DNA from: Candidatus Peregrinibacteria bacterium Gr01-1014_25
GTDB taxonomy: Bacteria; Patescibacteriota; Gracilibacteria; Peribacterales; Peribacteraceae
DNA: 64,000 nt
Direction of reading: 5' to 3'
Assembly (NCBI GenBank): GCA_007376205.1
Contig: VMFU01000001.1
Location: forward strand, 1-64,000
The notes under the pieces were generated by a model. It ran no database searches and was not told the origin of the DNA. It saw only the letters and a list, made by a program, of their open reading frames with translations. The translations under genes and the position numbers were made by a program. Shown piece by piece: positions 31,529 to 40,477 of the stretch (positions within the stretch are counted from its first letter, which is position 1; each line of letters starts with the position of its first letter).

Positions 31529-31719
31529 GAATCGACGCGGGAATATTCCCACCATACACTTCCCTCCATCAGCAGTGGTTCGATTTGAGGGCGCAAAGGA
31601 GCCACTCGAGCAATCAGCCTGGCGTTCTGCCCGTAATCCTCGAATAGCGCGGCATCTGGAAAAAAACGTCCGTCAATTGCTTCTGTGCTGCCCTCATACA
31701 TGCGAAAAACCGGGGGGTC

Positions 31720-31748
31720 TTGCCTTCCTTGCCTTCTATTTCTAGAAT
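31720..31748 (+). promoter_or_regulatory. Promoter TTGCCT-N17-TAGAAT for the histone gene
   Basis: -35 at 31720-31725 and -10 at 31743-31748, optimal 17-nt spacer. It predicts a start near 31755 and a pyrimidine-rich leader of about 26 nt with no ribosome site. The rest of 31529-31719 shows nothing recognisable. Confidence 0.7.
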
Positions 31749-31780
31749 CTCACCTGTTTTTAGTACTTTTCCCCCTTCCT

Positions 31781-32140
31781 ATGTCCTACGTTGTTGCTTC
31801 CAAGGTCAAGGAATACGTGAACGGCAAAAACATGATGGCCGCCGGCGACCTCGCCGACCATTTGAGCAAGCAGGTCGAGATGTGGTTGGCTCAAGGCCTC
31901 AAGGCCGCTCAAGCCAACGACCGCAAGACGGTCCGCGGCTGCGACATTCTCGTCTTCTCCCCGGGCAAGACGCCGTTCGTTGTCGCCTCGAAGATCAAGG
32001 AATACGTGAACGGCAAAAACATGATGGCCTCCGGCGACCTCGCCGACTACGCGAGCGGCCTGGTCGAATGGCTCCTCTCGATGGCCTGCGACCGCTGCAA
32101 GTCCAACGACCGCAAGACGGTCCGCGGCGGCGACCTTTGA
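31781..32140 (+). CDS. Tandem histone-fold protein (bacterial histone doublet)
   Basis: 119 aa made of two copies of a 53-residue histone-like unit at about 4-56 and 64-116. Each starts VVASK(V/I)KEYVNGKNMMA, continues with GDLAD and a long helix, and ends NDRKTVRG(C/G)D(I/L), the loop and short last helix typical of archaeal and bacterial histones. About 34 of 53 positions are identical between copies, and two DNA blocks are exact, so the duplication is recent or homogenised. The linker is LVFSPGKTPF. The protein would fold as a self-paired histone dimer that binds DNA. Single gene with strong promoter and terminator, so probably abundant. An upstream in-frame ATG exists, but ATG 31781 is where the repeat begins. 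Confidence 0.85.
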   Translation: MSYVVASKVKEYVNGKNMMAAGDLADHLSKQVEMWLAQGLKAAQANDRKTVRGCDILVFSPGKTPFVVASKIKEYVNGKNMMASGDLADYASGLVEWLLSMACDRCKSNDRKTVRGGDL

Positions 32141-32163
32141 ACCGTTTCTCTATCGGTATTCCT

Positions 32164-32188
32164 ACAGGGCGGCTGAAGGCCGCCCTGT
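32164..32188 (+). terminator. Rho-independent terminator of the histone gene
   Basis: 10-bp perfect stem ACAGGGCGGC / GCCGCCCTGT with loop TGAAG, followed by TTGT. It is 23 nt after the histone stop. Confidence 0.85.
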
Positions 32189-32247
32189 TTGTATAGGCAT
32201 GGGGCCCCTCTGGGCCGCCCTCGCTCCGTCAGCTACACTCCTACCCT

Positions 32248-33636
32248 ATGAAAATTGCCGTGATCGGCACGGGCTACGTCGGTCTGGTCAGTGCCGCATG
32301 CTTCGCGGAACTGGGTCATACCGTGTACGGCATCGACATCGACCCGAAGAAGGTCGAGAAGCTACAGGCGGGCATTCCCACGATCTACGAACCCGGACTG
32401 GAGGAGATTCTCAAGCGCGGCCTTGAGCACAAGCGTCTGACGTTCTCCACAGACATTCATGACGCGTTGCCGCACGTCGAGGTCGTCTTCTGCGCGGTGG
32501 CTACGCCGCAGGGCGAGAATCACCAGGCCGATTTGCGCGCGGTATTCGCCGTGGCGGACGACGTCGGCCGGCACGCGATGCGCGGCCTGGTATTCGTGAA
32601 CAAGTCGACGGTGCCCGTCGGCACGGGAAAGAAGTGCGAGGAACGGATCGCGGCGATCCTGAAGGAGCGCGGCGTGGACTTCCGCATCCCCGTCATCAGC
32701 AACCCCGAATTCCTGCGCGAAGGCATGGCGGTGACCGATACGACGATGCCGGAGCGGATCGTCGTGGGCATCAATGACGACGCTATGAGTTATGAGCCGC
32801 AAGCTATGAGCGATGGGGAAAATACTCACAGCTCACAGCTCACAGCTCACAGCCCCATCAACGCCAGAGCGTTGATGGAAGAGCTCTACCGTCCCATCAC
32901 GCGCATCGGCAAGCCGCTGGTTTTCATGGGCCGCGAGAGCGCCGAAATCGTGAAGTACGCGTCGAACGCCTTCCTCGCGACGAAGATCAGCTTCATCAAC
33001 ATGCTAACGGAATTCTGCGAGAAGACCGGCGCCAACATCCGCGACGTCGCGCGCGGCATGGGACTCGACAGCCGCATCGGATCACGGTTCCTCCACGCGG
33101 GGATCGGTTATGGCGGCAGTTGCTTTCCGAAGGACGTGAAGGCGCTCATGGCGACGGCGAAGGAGTACGATCTCGATTTCGCCATCATCGAAGCGACGGA
33201 CGAGATCAATGCGTACCAGCGCAAACGATTCTTCGACAAGATCCTTAAGGCGCTGCCGCCGAAGGCGACGGTGTGCGTGTGGGGTTTGGCCTTCAAGCCG
33301 AAGACCGACGACATGCGCGATGCGCCCAGCTTGGACCTGATTCCCCTGCTCCTGCAATCCGGCCATGCCGTGCGGACGTACGATCCGGCGGCGATGGAGA
33401 ACGCGAAAAAACTCTTACCCGACAGCGTCGCATTCTGCACGAATCCCCTCGAGGCGGCGCAGAAGGCCGATGCGGTCGTCCTCCTCACCGAATGGGACGA
33501 ATTCCGCGGTGTGGATCTGGCGGAACTGGCGAAAGCCATGAAGGGCAAAGACCTCTTCGACGGACGCAATGTCTACGAACCGAAGGAGGTGATGGATGCG
33601 AGATTGGCGTACCATGGGATCGGGATTGATTCATAG
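32248..33636 (+). CDS. ugd: UDP-glucose 6-dehydrogenase
   Basis: Oxidises UDP-glucose to UDP-glucuronate. 462 aa: N-terminal Rossmann MKIAVIGTGYVGLVSA, VNKSTVPVGTG, NPEFLREGMA, the catalytic Cys292 in GYGGSCFPKD, and the C-terminal GLAFKPKTDDMRDAPS. A 25-residue insertion (about 179-203) is encoded by heptamer arrays and carries SYEPQAM and SSQLTAHS, peptides also seen in unrelated proteins here. A TACACT -10 lies 8 nt before the ATG. It feeds the UDP-glucuronate-type epimerase at 35200. Confidence 0.96.
   Translation: MKIAVIGTGYVGLVSAACFAELGHTVYGIDIDPKKVEKLQAGIPTIYEPGLEEILKRGLEHKRLTFSTDIHDALPHVEVVFCAVATPQGENHQADLRAVFAVADDVGRHAMRGLVFVNKSTVPVGTGKKCEERIAAILKERGVDFRIPVISNPEFLREGMAVTDTTMPERIVVGINDDAMSYEPQAMSDGENTHSSQLTAHSPINARALMEELYRPITRIGKPLVFMGRESAEIVKYASNAFLATKISFINMLTEFCEKTGANIRDVARGMGLDSRIGSRFLHAGIGYGGSCFPKDVKALMATAKEYDLDFAIIEATDEINAYQRKRFFDKILKALPPKATVCVWGLAFKPKTDDMRDAPSLDLIPLLLQSGHAVRTYDPAAMENAKKLLPDSVAFCTNPLEAAQKADAVVLLTEWDEFRGVDLAELAKAMKGKDLFDGRNVYEPKEVMDARLAYHGIGIDS
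32782..32852. repeat. Heptamer arrays inside ugd
   Basis: GCTATGA, GTTATGA, GCCGCAA, GCTATGA and GCGATGG at 32782-32816, then four exact CTCACAG units at 32825-32852. The second array encodes SSQLTAH, like 3086-3118 and 54203-54230. Confidence 0.92.
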
Positions 33637-33669
33637 AAAAGCGAACCTACGGGGATACCGTAGGCTCGC
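33637..33669 (-). terminator. Rho-independent terminator of the purC-purE gene
   Basis: On the minus strand GCGAGCCTACGG pairs with CCGTAGGTTCGC (12 bp, one G-T), followed by TTTT (33640-33637). It lies between the convergent ugd and purC-purE genes. Confidence 0.8.
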
Positions 33670-33680
33670 TGGTTCTTGGT

Positions 33681-35009
33681 TCAAAGCATGCATGATGGGG
33701 AATCGAGAGTTTCGATTGCCATCCGCCGCATAGCGTAGGCAGCAGGATTACGATGCGAGAGAATGTTGAGCGCCGCAAGGACGCCGTTATCCACGTCTGG
33801 CGCAACCAGCAGCGGGACGCTGCTGGGCATCCGCAGACTGCTCCAGAGGTCGTCAGGAAATTCCTTGGCTGTCGCACAGACTGCAATGATCGGCCAGCTG
33901 GAACGAGCGGCAAGCACCGGGCCAAGCCCGTCGCTCTTCCCGACAACAGCGAGGATGACGCCGCCATCGGGGTAGCGATCGAGAAGACCATCGAACGTCT
34001 GCAGTGTTGCCACGGGTGCCTTGTGCGCGGAGCACGCGACCGATTCCACTGTAACGCCCGGGCAGTGGACACTGTCGGAAGGCCCGGGGTCTTTTACAGA
34101 CCCCCGCCAGAGAACGATCGCCTGACGGGGAATACGCATCTGTTCGGTCAGACGAGCAACGAGTGCGTACTTCCCCTCGACCTCGCTCAGAGGGTGATCA
34201 TCTCGGAAGAGTTGCTTGCTGACTTCCTTGCCCTCACGGTCTTTCAGTCTCCAGTTATCACTGTCGATCACGTCCGCGATGTAAAGTTTCCCTTGTGAGT
34301 CAACACCGAACTCGATCTTGAGATCAATGAGCTTGAAGCCCATTTGCATCCATGCGCCTTCCAAGACGAGAAACACCCGCCGTGTCAGTTCTTCGAGCTG
34401 TTTGATCGTGACTGACGCAGGCAAGATGCGTGACCGATCGACAGACAGCTCCAGTGCGCCCTGGCTGGACCACAGCGGAACTTTCGAATGGCGAAGGGTC
34501 CAGCGCTCGTCCTGAGGATTGAGAATGAGTGGATCCTCAACGAGCTTCTTGCCGGCCGGATCGAGACAGTCGACGGGAAGGGTACCTTCCATACCGGAGC
34601 ACTGGCCTTTTGTCGTCTTGAGGAAGAACTCGATTTGCAGACGGTGAAAGCGATGCAATGGAGTGATGGGAAGATGTGGGTTGCGCTTGAGAATGCTGCC
34701 ATCGGCATAGCGCCGTGCAACGACCTCAAGGAGAATCATGTCACACAAAGGTGCCAGGAATTCCGTCTCGGAGAGCTGCTGTCTGTATGCCACGGGTAAA
34801 CCAGCATCTCGCAGGAGCTCGAAGATGCGACAGGTGGTTGCCGTTGCGGACTTGGCCTTCGTGTCGAATTGCCGCGTCAACGAGGGGTCATCCATGGCCG
34901 TGATCGCTTTCTTAGCCTCCAGAATGGAGAGAGTAGGGTGACCTTCCGCCTCATACACCAGTTTGGTCTTCCCCTCCGCCAGCAAGCGACCTTTCAGAAA
35001 CGTGTTCAT
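33681..35009 (-). CDS. purCE: Bifunctional SAICAR synthetase / AIR carboxylase (PurC-PurE fusion)
   Basis: 442 aa carrying two steps of purine synthesis. The PurC part (about 1-270) has LLAEGKTKLVYE, ETEFLAPLCDMILLEVVARRYADGSILKRNP and DLKIEFGVDSQGKLYIADVIDSDNWRL. The PurE part (about 285-435) has VLWRGSVKD, VACSAHKAP, VGKSDGLGPVLAARSSWPII and a VPLLVAPDVDNGVLAALNILSHRN end. This domain order, the class II-like PurE and much of the wording match animal PAICS rather than usual separate bacterial enzymes. GC content is visibly lower than neighbours, which with the architecture suggests transfer. ATG 35009 is where homology starts; AAAGGA lies about 12 nt upstream. Confidence 0.9.
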   Translation of the reverse strand: MNTFLKGRLLAEGKTKLVYEAEGHPTLSILEAKKAITAMDDPSLTRQFDTKAKSATATTCRIFELLRDAGLPVAYRQQLSETEFLAPLCDMILLEVVARRYADGSILKRNPHLPITPLHRFHRLQIEFFLKTTKGQCSGMEGTLPVDCLDPAGKKLVEDPLILNPQDERWTLRHSKVPLWSSQGALELSVDRSRILPASVTIKQLEELTRRVFLVLEGAWMQMGFKLIDLKIEFGVDSQGKLYIADVIDSDNWRLKDREGKEVSKQLFRDDHPLSEVEGKYALVARLTEQMRIPRQAIVLWRGSVKDPGPSDSVHCPGVTVESVACSAHKAPVATLQTFDGLLDRYPDGGVILAVVGKSDGLGPVLAARSSWPIIAVCATAKEFPDDLWSSLRMPSSVPLLVAPDVDNGVLAALNILSHRNPAAYAMRRMAIETLDSPSCML

Positions 35010-35199
35010 GAGAAACCATGTCCTTTCTGTTAGGCATGCCGTTGGAACCAAAGAACGCCTCGCGGTGGCATGAAAAAGTTGCGAGGCCGGGGAGCATATC
35101 AAGCCCGGGTTTACGCCGCCAGTGAATCGGCCATCCCGGTCCTTGACCAGATCTGGGCTTCTTTCGTTTGCGCGGCTTCTTCGATATCGTTGCGAAGAC

Positions 35200-36147
35200 A
35201 TGCGCATTCTCTTAACAGGCGCCGCAGGCTTCATCGGCTTCCATACCGCAACGGCGCTCCTCGCGCGCGGGGACGAGGTCGTTGGATTGGATAACATGAG
35301 CCCCTACTACGACCCCAAGCTGAAGAAAGACCGGCTGCAGTATCTGCAGGGCAAGAAGGGATTTACATTCATGGAGGGCGACATCCGTGACCGCGCTACG
35401 GTCAAGAAGGCGATGGAGGGCTGCGACCGCGTTTGCCATCTCGCCGCGCTCGCCGGGGTCCGCTACGCGTTCGATCACCCCGACGAGTACATCGCGATCA
35501 ACATCACGGGGTTCTTCAACGTCCTCGACGAAGTCCGGCTCCAGAAGATCCCGGGCCTCATCTACGCCTCGTCCAGCTCCGTCTACGGCGGCAACACGAC
35601 GTTCCCGTCCAAGGAAACCGACCGCACCGACGATCCGATTTCCCTCTACGGCCAAAACAAGAAGGACAACGAACTCCTTGCGCACACGTACCACAGGCTC
35701 TACGGAACGCACGTCACGGGGTTGCGATTCTTCACGGTCTACGGACCGTGGGGACGGCCCGACATGGCGCTGTTTCTATTCACGGAATCGCTGTTGCATG
35801 ATCGGCCGCTCACCATCTTCGGCCACGGCAAGATGCAGCGCGACTTCACGTACGTCGACGATATCGTGTCGGGCATCGTCGCCACGATCGACAAGAATTG
35901 CGAGGAGGAAGTATTCAACCTCGGCTGCGGCAAGACGGAGGAGCTGATGGACTACGTGAGGATGATTGAAGCCGCCTGCGGAAAGGAAGCCAAGAAGGAA
36001 TTCCTCCCCATGCAACCGGGCGACACGACGAAGAGTGCGGCGGATATCACAAAGGCAAGGACGATGCTCGGGTTCGATCCCCAGACGACGATCAAGGATG
36101 GTGTGCCAAAATTTGTAGAATGGTATCGCGGGTACTACAAGATCTAG
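35200..36147 (+). CDS. NAD-dependent epimerase, UDP-glucuronate 4-epimerase type
   Basis: Extended SDR of 315 aa: RILLTGAAGFIGFHTA, DNMSPYYDPKLKKDRL (typical of UDP-glucuronate 4-epimerases), SSSSVYGG, the catalytic YGQNK, LRFFTVYGPWGRPDMALFLF and QRDFTYVDDIV. Likely makes UDP-galacturonate from the ugd product. ATG 35200 begins the Rossmann fold; an upstream GTG reading has no homology. A TATCGT -10-like element lies about 10 nt before it. The 190-bp gap before it (35010-35199) shows no other feature. Confidence 0.88.
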   Translation: MRILLTGAAGFIGFHTATALLARGDEVVGLDNMSPYYDPKLKKDRLQYLQGKKGFTFMEGDIRDRATVKKAMEGCDRVCHLAALAGVRYAFDHPDEYIAINITGFFNVLDEVRLQKIPGLIYASSSSVYGGNTTFPSKETDRTDDPISLYGQNKKDNELLAHTYHRLYGTHVTGLRFFTVYGPWGRPDMALFLFTESLLHDRPLTIFGHGKMQRDFTYVDDIVSGIVATIDKNCEEEVFNLGCGKTEELMDYVRMIEAACGKEAKKEFLPMQPGDTTKSAADITKARTMLGFDPQTTIKDGVPKFVEWYRGYYKI

Positions 36148-37325
36148 CGCCGCAGCCAGACCTCGGCGCCATTCGTCGCCGTCTCTTTCCACTGCTCGCT
36201 CCAACTGCGCATCACCGGACATGGTCGCAGGCACACTACCGCGCTGCCGCGCGGCAGGAGTTCGGGGACGAAACGCCGCACTTCCAGCGGAGAGTATTGC
36301 CACTCGTGGCCGAACGGTCCCACGAGGAGGACGACGCCCTGCACTCTCCGTTCTTGCAACATCGTAAGCGTGGACACCGCAACGGACGGCGGAGGGCGAC
36401 GCAGGAGGGAAGGTAGTGCGACGACGCTTCCAACAATCGCTAATGCCATCACTCCGACGGGCAGCAACGCGCCGGACGTACGGGAAAGCAACTGGCGTAT
36501 ACCCTCGATGCCGAGCGGTAGCAGGAGAATCGCGTAGTACGCATGTGGCGCGGAAAGCAGGATGAATGCCGCTGTTAGGAGTGCCGCGGCGCGCAGCGAC
36601 CATGAACCGTACCGGAGAATCCCCCATGTTCCCAACACGACGGCGGGGATGCCCGTAAGAAGCAGGACATTGCCCGCATCGAGAAATCGCTGGGACGATG
36701 GCATCGCTCCACCCGCGCCGTGGATCAGCATCGTCGCAAGCGCGAGTGGATTGGTGAGCGAGTAAAGCGCGAGGAGAGCGACGGGCAAGGCGACAAGCCC
36801 CCCCGCACAGAGGCGCGACGGAGCGACGCCGGAGCACGCACGCCAAGCGAGCGGCAACGCGAGGATGCCTTGGTACGCGACGAAAAGATTGCCGAGCCAC
36901 AGCAGTCCGACGATCCCCTGATACGCGCGGAGGCGATCCTGCCGCGCGATGCACCAAACGAGAAGGAGCGTACCGAGCGCTGTGAGTGGCGCGAGCATGA
37001 TCGTCCCCGCCTGCAGGAGCATCGCCGGAGCAAGCAGCCACGCCACGCACAGCGCGATGCGGTCGCGCACCGGGCGGTCGCGTGCGCAATCCGCGACGAT
37101 CCACGCCGCCTGCACGAGCGCGGTGGCGAGGACGAGACGCCAGAGTGCCTCCTGCCACGGGAACGCTTCCGTCAGGGAAAAGAGCGCCCTTGCCAGCGGC
37201 GGGTGCGGGTAGGGAATGTTCAGGAGGTACTTCGCCTCGTCTGTCCGCACACCGATACCGAGCTGGAAAACCGCCAGCGCGACCGCGTACGCCTGCAGGA
37301 TCACCGCGTAGAGGACGCGTCGCAT
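36144..37325 (-). CDS. Polytopic membrane protein, possible GT-C glycosyltransferase
   Basis: 393 aa with about ten membrane helices and a C-terminal soluble domain (about 320-393). The first loop carries RTDEAKYLLNIPYPHPPLARAL, a D-E motif followed by the HPPLA block common to ArnT/PMT-type transferases that use polyprenyl-phosphate sugars. It lies directly downstream of a DPM-like GT2 that would make such a donor. ATG 37325 gives a 25-base overlap with that gene. Family strongly suggested, substrate unknown. Confidence 0.65.
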   Translation of the reverse strand: MRRVLYAVILQAYAVALAVFQLGIGVRTDEAKYLLNIPYPHPPLARALFSLTEAFPWQEALWRLVLATALVQAAWIVADCARDRPVRDRIALCVAWLLAPAMLLQAGTIMLAPLTALGTLLLVWCIARQDRLRAYQGIVGLLWLGNLFVAYQGILALPLAWRACSGVAPSRLCAGGLVALPVALLALYSLTNPLALATMLIHGAGGAMPSSQRFLDAGNVLLLTGIPAVVLGTWGILRYGSWSLRAAALLTAAFILLSAPHAYYAILLLPLGIEGIRQLLSRTSGALLPVGVMALAIVGSVVALPSLLRRPPPSVAVSTLTMLQERRVQGVVLLVGPFGHEWQYSPLEVRRFVPELLPRGSAVVCLRPCPVMRSWSEQWKETATNGAEVWLRR

Positions 37326-38302
37326 GGCTGCGGAGGGGACAGATCGAAGAAGAGACGCAGGCATGTTTCATCGTCCGTCCCGCGCCGGTGTCGCCGGTGC
37401 AGCACCTCGATGGCATCTGCGGCGACGCGCTGCAGGAGGACATCCGAGAGCAGCCATCCCTCCCTGTCGGCATGGAAACGCAGCGTCTGTTCCGCCTGCT
37501 GCGGCATCGCGCGGTTGGCATAGAGCGGAGACAGGGCGAGCGCGCGGGGGAGGAGCCACAGGAACATCGCGATGCATAAGGCTAAGAGCAGCCACACCGT
37601 CCATTCGACGCCCATCTGCCGCAGCATGAGCCGCAGGAGCTGGCGTCCGAACGCGAGCTGCACGGCGAACGTCAGCTTGCTATGTCCCGCGATCCGCTGC
37701 CGGAACACCAAGGGCACTTCGCCGACGCGCGCCGTCGGCGGGAGCGCGGCGAGGATCTCCAGGAGGATTTTGAAACCGGACGGTCGGAGCGCGGCACGCA
37801 CGCCCTCCCATGACGTGCGCCGCAGGACAAAGTAGCCGCTCAAAGGATCGGTGACGCCGGCGGGACAGATGCGACGGGTGACCCACGTGCCGACGCGGCT
37901 CATGATGCGGCGGCTCTCGACCCACTCCCCCGTGCTGCCTCCTTCCCTGTAGCGCGACGCGACGGCGACGTCCGCGCCCCGTTGCACCGCGGCAAGCAGC
38001 GCGGGGAGTTGAGCGGGATCGTGTTGCCCGTCGCTGTCCATGACTGCAAGAACGTCGCCCGACGCGGCCGCGAAGCCCGTGACGACTGCCGAGGAGAGGC
38101 CGCGCTCATTCGTGCGCCGCACGACGCGGATGCGGTGGTCGTCCGCGCCCAGTCGCTCCGCAACCGCCCACGTCTGGTCCGGCGAATCGTCGTCAACGAC
38201 GATCACTTCGTAATCGATGCTCCCGAGCACCGTCCGTATCTCCGCGAGAAGCTGCGGGAGCGACTGCGCCTCGTTGTACGTGGGAATGACGAGGGAGAAC
38301 AC
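37301..38302 (-). CDS. Glycosyltransferase family 2, polyprenyl-phosphate mannosyltransferase type
   Basis: 333 aa. LVIPTYNEAQSLPQLL, VIVVDDDSPDQTW, LSSAVVTGF, MDSDGQHDPAQLP (the DxD), then DPLSGYFVLRR and VPLVFRQRIAGHSKL are the DPM1-family signs. A C-terminal membrane segment (about 235-260) is followed by a soluble tail. GTG 38302 is chosen because TATACT (38314-38309) ends 6 nt before it; the upstream ATG lies within the promoter. It probably makes the lipid-linked donor for the membrane protein encoded next. Confidence 0.88.
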   Translation of the reverse strand: MFSLVIPTYNEAQSLPQLLAEIRTVLGSIDYEVIVVDDDSPDQTWAVAERLGADDHRIRVVRRTNERGLSSAVVTGFAAASGDVLAVMDSDGQHDPAQLPALLAAVQRGADVAVASRYREGGSTGEWVESRRIMSRVGTWVTRRICPAGVTDPLSGYFVLRRTSWEGVRAALRPSGFKILLEILAALPPTARVGEVPLVFRQRIAGHSKLTFAVQLAFGRQLLRLMLRQMGVEWTVWLLLALCIAMFLWLLPRALALSPLYANRAMPQQAEQTLRFHADREGWLLSDVLLQRVAADAIEVLHRRHRRGTDDETCLRLFFDLSPPQPCDASSTR

Positions 38303-38308
38303 GATGGA

Positions 38309-38314
38309 AGTATA
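38309..38314 (-). promoter_or_regulatory. -10 element TATACT, leaderless GTG start
   Basis: A consensus-like TATACT on the minus strand ends 6 nt before the GTG at 38302. It decides the start of the GT2 gene. Confidence 0.5.
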
Positions 38315-38326
38315 GGACAAGAAGGG

Positions 38327-40027
38327 TTACGAAACCTTCTTCTCTTCGTGATACACCATATCGAGGTTCACCTCCCACAGGTTCGTCTTGTCGGTCCTCC
38401 CCTCAATGATGTTGTCGACGGCCATCATCGCCGTGAGCATCGAGTGGTCCTGGTTGTTGTACCGATGCATGCCGTTGCGTCCGATGAGCACCAGGTTTGG
38501 GATCGCATTCACGTAATCCTGTACGACCTTCAGTTGCGTGTAGCTGCCCCAGTACGCCGGGTAGGCTTTGGGCATGCGCAGGACGCAAGCGTCGAGGACG
38601 TCTTCCTTCCGAAGAAATCCGATGGACTCCATTTCGCGGACGCCCAGGTCGATGAGCTGCTGATCGGGCATGACCCACAGATCCCCGCCTTCGTTGACGA
38701 AGTACTCGAGCCCGATCCACACGGTGTTCTTCCGGTCCGCCACCATGTACGGACTCCAGTTGTTGAAGATCTGCACGCGGCCGACGCGCACGGCGCCCTC
38801 CTGGATGTAGATCCAGTTGTCCGGCACCGATGACGCCGGCTCCCTGCCGCGCTCGCGGACGTGCAGTTTGCCAAGGAGCAGCCCCACGGTAAGGAAATCG
38901 CGGTACTGGAGCCCCTCGGCGACCTCCACGACCGATGCGGGCGGATGCGGGCGAAGCATGCCGATGAGGTGCTTGATGGGCATGGTGGAGAACAGCATGT
39001 CGCAGGCGACTTCTTCCGTCATGCCCGTGGCGGCGTTCTCGAGCGTCGCGGCGACGACGCGTCCGCCGTCCATCCGCACGGCGCTTACACGCGTCCGCAT
39101 CCGCACCTCGCCGCCACACGCCCTCACCTGCTCCGCGACGGTTTCCCACATTTGCCCGGGGCCGAATTTGGGATAGTAGAAACGCGTGATCAGACTCGTC
39201 TCGCGCTCCTTCTGGGCCTTCTGAAAATCACTGCTCAAGAGGTCCTTCACCGCGTGCACCACTGCCCGCTTGAGCGACAAACCCTTCACTCGCTGCGCCC
39301 CCCAATCGGCACGGATCGCGTTGCACGGCACGCCCCACACTTTCTCCGTGTACGCCTCAAAGAACGTGCGGTAGAGCCGGTCACCGAAGCGGTTGCGGTA
39401 GAACGCGTCGAGGTACGTTTCATCGCGCAGCGGCAGCGCGCGGCGCCACAGGTACGAGAAGCCGATGAGCATCGTGTTGATGAGTCCGAGCCGGCGCGCC
39501 ACCGTCAGCGTGATGCTGATCGGATACGGGAAGAAGTTCTTGCGGTAGAAAATGCGGGAGATGCGCGGTCGCTGGAGCATGACGGCGTCTTCTTTCTCCG
39601 GATCGGGGGCCGGCCGCTTCACAGTCAATGCGCTGCCTTCTGCCTGCCGACCGCTGTCCGCCTGCCCCTCGAAGTCTTGGCGAAGTGGGGCTGCCCGCTC
39701 GTGTTTGCACTCCGGACAGAGGTACTCCACGATCGCTTCAGCCGCGTAGTCGATCGCATGGTTCTTCTCTTCGGTATCGGCCGCGGGCGCGCCCTGGAGC
39801 GGCAGAATATTGAACCACCAGCGCATCACGCGTTCGCTCTTGCTGAAGAACCGGTGCCCGCCGATGTCGATGCGGTTGTCCTTGTACACGTACGTCTGCG
39901 CGATGCCGCCGATGGTGTCGGTCGCTTCGCAGACGATGGGCACGATGTCGGTGCGTTTCAGGAGCTCGTACGCCGCCGTCAGACCGGCCGGCCCTGCGCC
40001 CGCGATGATGGCAATCTTGCGCGACAT
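38327..40027 (-). CDS. FAD/NAD(P)-dependent oxidoreductase, UDP-galactopyranose mutase-like
   Basis: 566 aa. N-terminal dinucleotide fold [20 protein letters not shown], then the [32 protein letters not shown] block, and a C-terminal FAD-closing [23 protein letters not shown]. This resembles amine-oxidase/UDP-galactopyranose-mutase relatives found in glycan clusters; the reaction is not certain. An insertion about residues 108-140 includes a reversed copy of the 37-base element (39662-39698), read as [23 protein letters not shown] -10 lies 11 nt before the ATG. Confidence 0.78.
   Translation of the reverse strand: MSRKIAIIAGAGPAGLTAAYELLKRTDIVPIVCEATDTIGGIAQTYVYKDNRIDIGGHRFFSKSERVMRWWFNILPLQGAPAADTEEKNHAIDYAAEAIVEYLCPECKHERAAPLRQDFEGQADSGRQAEGSALTVKRPAPDPEKEDAVMLQRPRISRIFYRKNFFPYPISITLTVARRLGLINTMLIGFSYLWRRALPLRDETYLDAFYRNRFGDRLYRTFFEAYTEKVWGVPCNAIRADWGAQRVKGLSLKRAVVHAVKDLLSSDFQKAQKERETSLITRFYYPKFGPGQMWETVAEQVRACGGEVRMRTRVSAVRMDGGRVVAATLENAATGMTEEVACDMLFSTMPIKHLIGMLRPHPPASVVEVAEGLQYRDFLTVGLLLGKLHVRERGREPASSVPDNWIYIQEGAVRVGRVQIFNNWSPYMVADRKNTVWIGLEYFVNEGGDLWVMPDQQLIDLGVREMESIGFLRKEDVLDACVLRMPKAYPAYWGSYTQLKVVQDYVNAIPNLVLIGRNGMHRYNNQDHSMLTAMMAVDNIIEGRTDKTNLWEVNLDMVYHEEKKVS
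39631..39698. repeat. Degenerate heptamers and a reverse copy of the 37-base element
   Basis: Heptamer-like units (39631-39665) join an inverted copy (39662-39698) of the element found twice at 16861-16934, differing at a few positions. It is inside the oxidoreductase gene. Confidence 0.75.
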
Positions 40028-40066
40028 GGAGTGGACGCAGTCTAGCGGCTGCTCCGCCGATGAGCA

Positions 40067-40477
40067 TCACATCTTCCCGTGTCCGCGGAATACGAAGCTG
40101 TGGAGCAGACAGTAGTTCCACATCGCGACGCAACCGATGGCGAGGAACTTTGCAGGGAACGCTGGTAGCCCCGCCGCCAGAAACAGGAGCGAGAGCATGC
40201 CATTCCAGAGGAACGCCGCGGCGTAGACCAGACCGAATTTCACGACCTGTGAGCCGGCTTTCCCCGATGCGCGGAACGTCACATGCTTGTTCATGAGGAA
40301 CACGACGATGAGCGCCGGCACGGATGACAGGATCACCGCGTAGCGATCGTCGACATGCAGGATCGCCGTGAGGACGAACAATCCCGAGAAGTCGACGATG
40401 GCCCCAAGGCCGCCGCTCAAACCGAATTTCATGAAGCGCGGGCCGTGGCTGCGAACGATGTGGCGGATGCGCTTCAT
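40067..40477 (-). CDS. GtrA-like membrane protein
   Basis: 136 aa with four membrane helices. FMKFGLSGGLGAIVDFSGLFVLT and the late FLAIGCVAMWNYCLLHSFVFR (N-F/Y..R..VF pattern) are GtrA family marks. Such proteins are thought to flip or bind polyprenyl-phosphate sugars. ATG 40477 overlaps the preceding SDR stop as ATGA, so it is the last of gmd-SDR-gtrA. Confidence 0.88.
   Translation of the reverse strand: MKRIRHIVRSHGPRFMKFGLSGGLGAIVDFSGLFVLTAILHVDDRYAVILSSVPALIVVFLMNKHVTFRASGKAGSQVVKFGLVYAAAFLWNGMLSLLFLAAGLPAFPAKFLAIGCVAMWNYCLLHSFVFRGHGKM

Noticed and set aside
35776..37521. 581-codon open frame on the minus strand
   Set aside because: Overlaps the epimerase and the GT-C-like gene in another frame; Arg-rich with no membrane or enzyme pattern.
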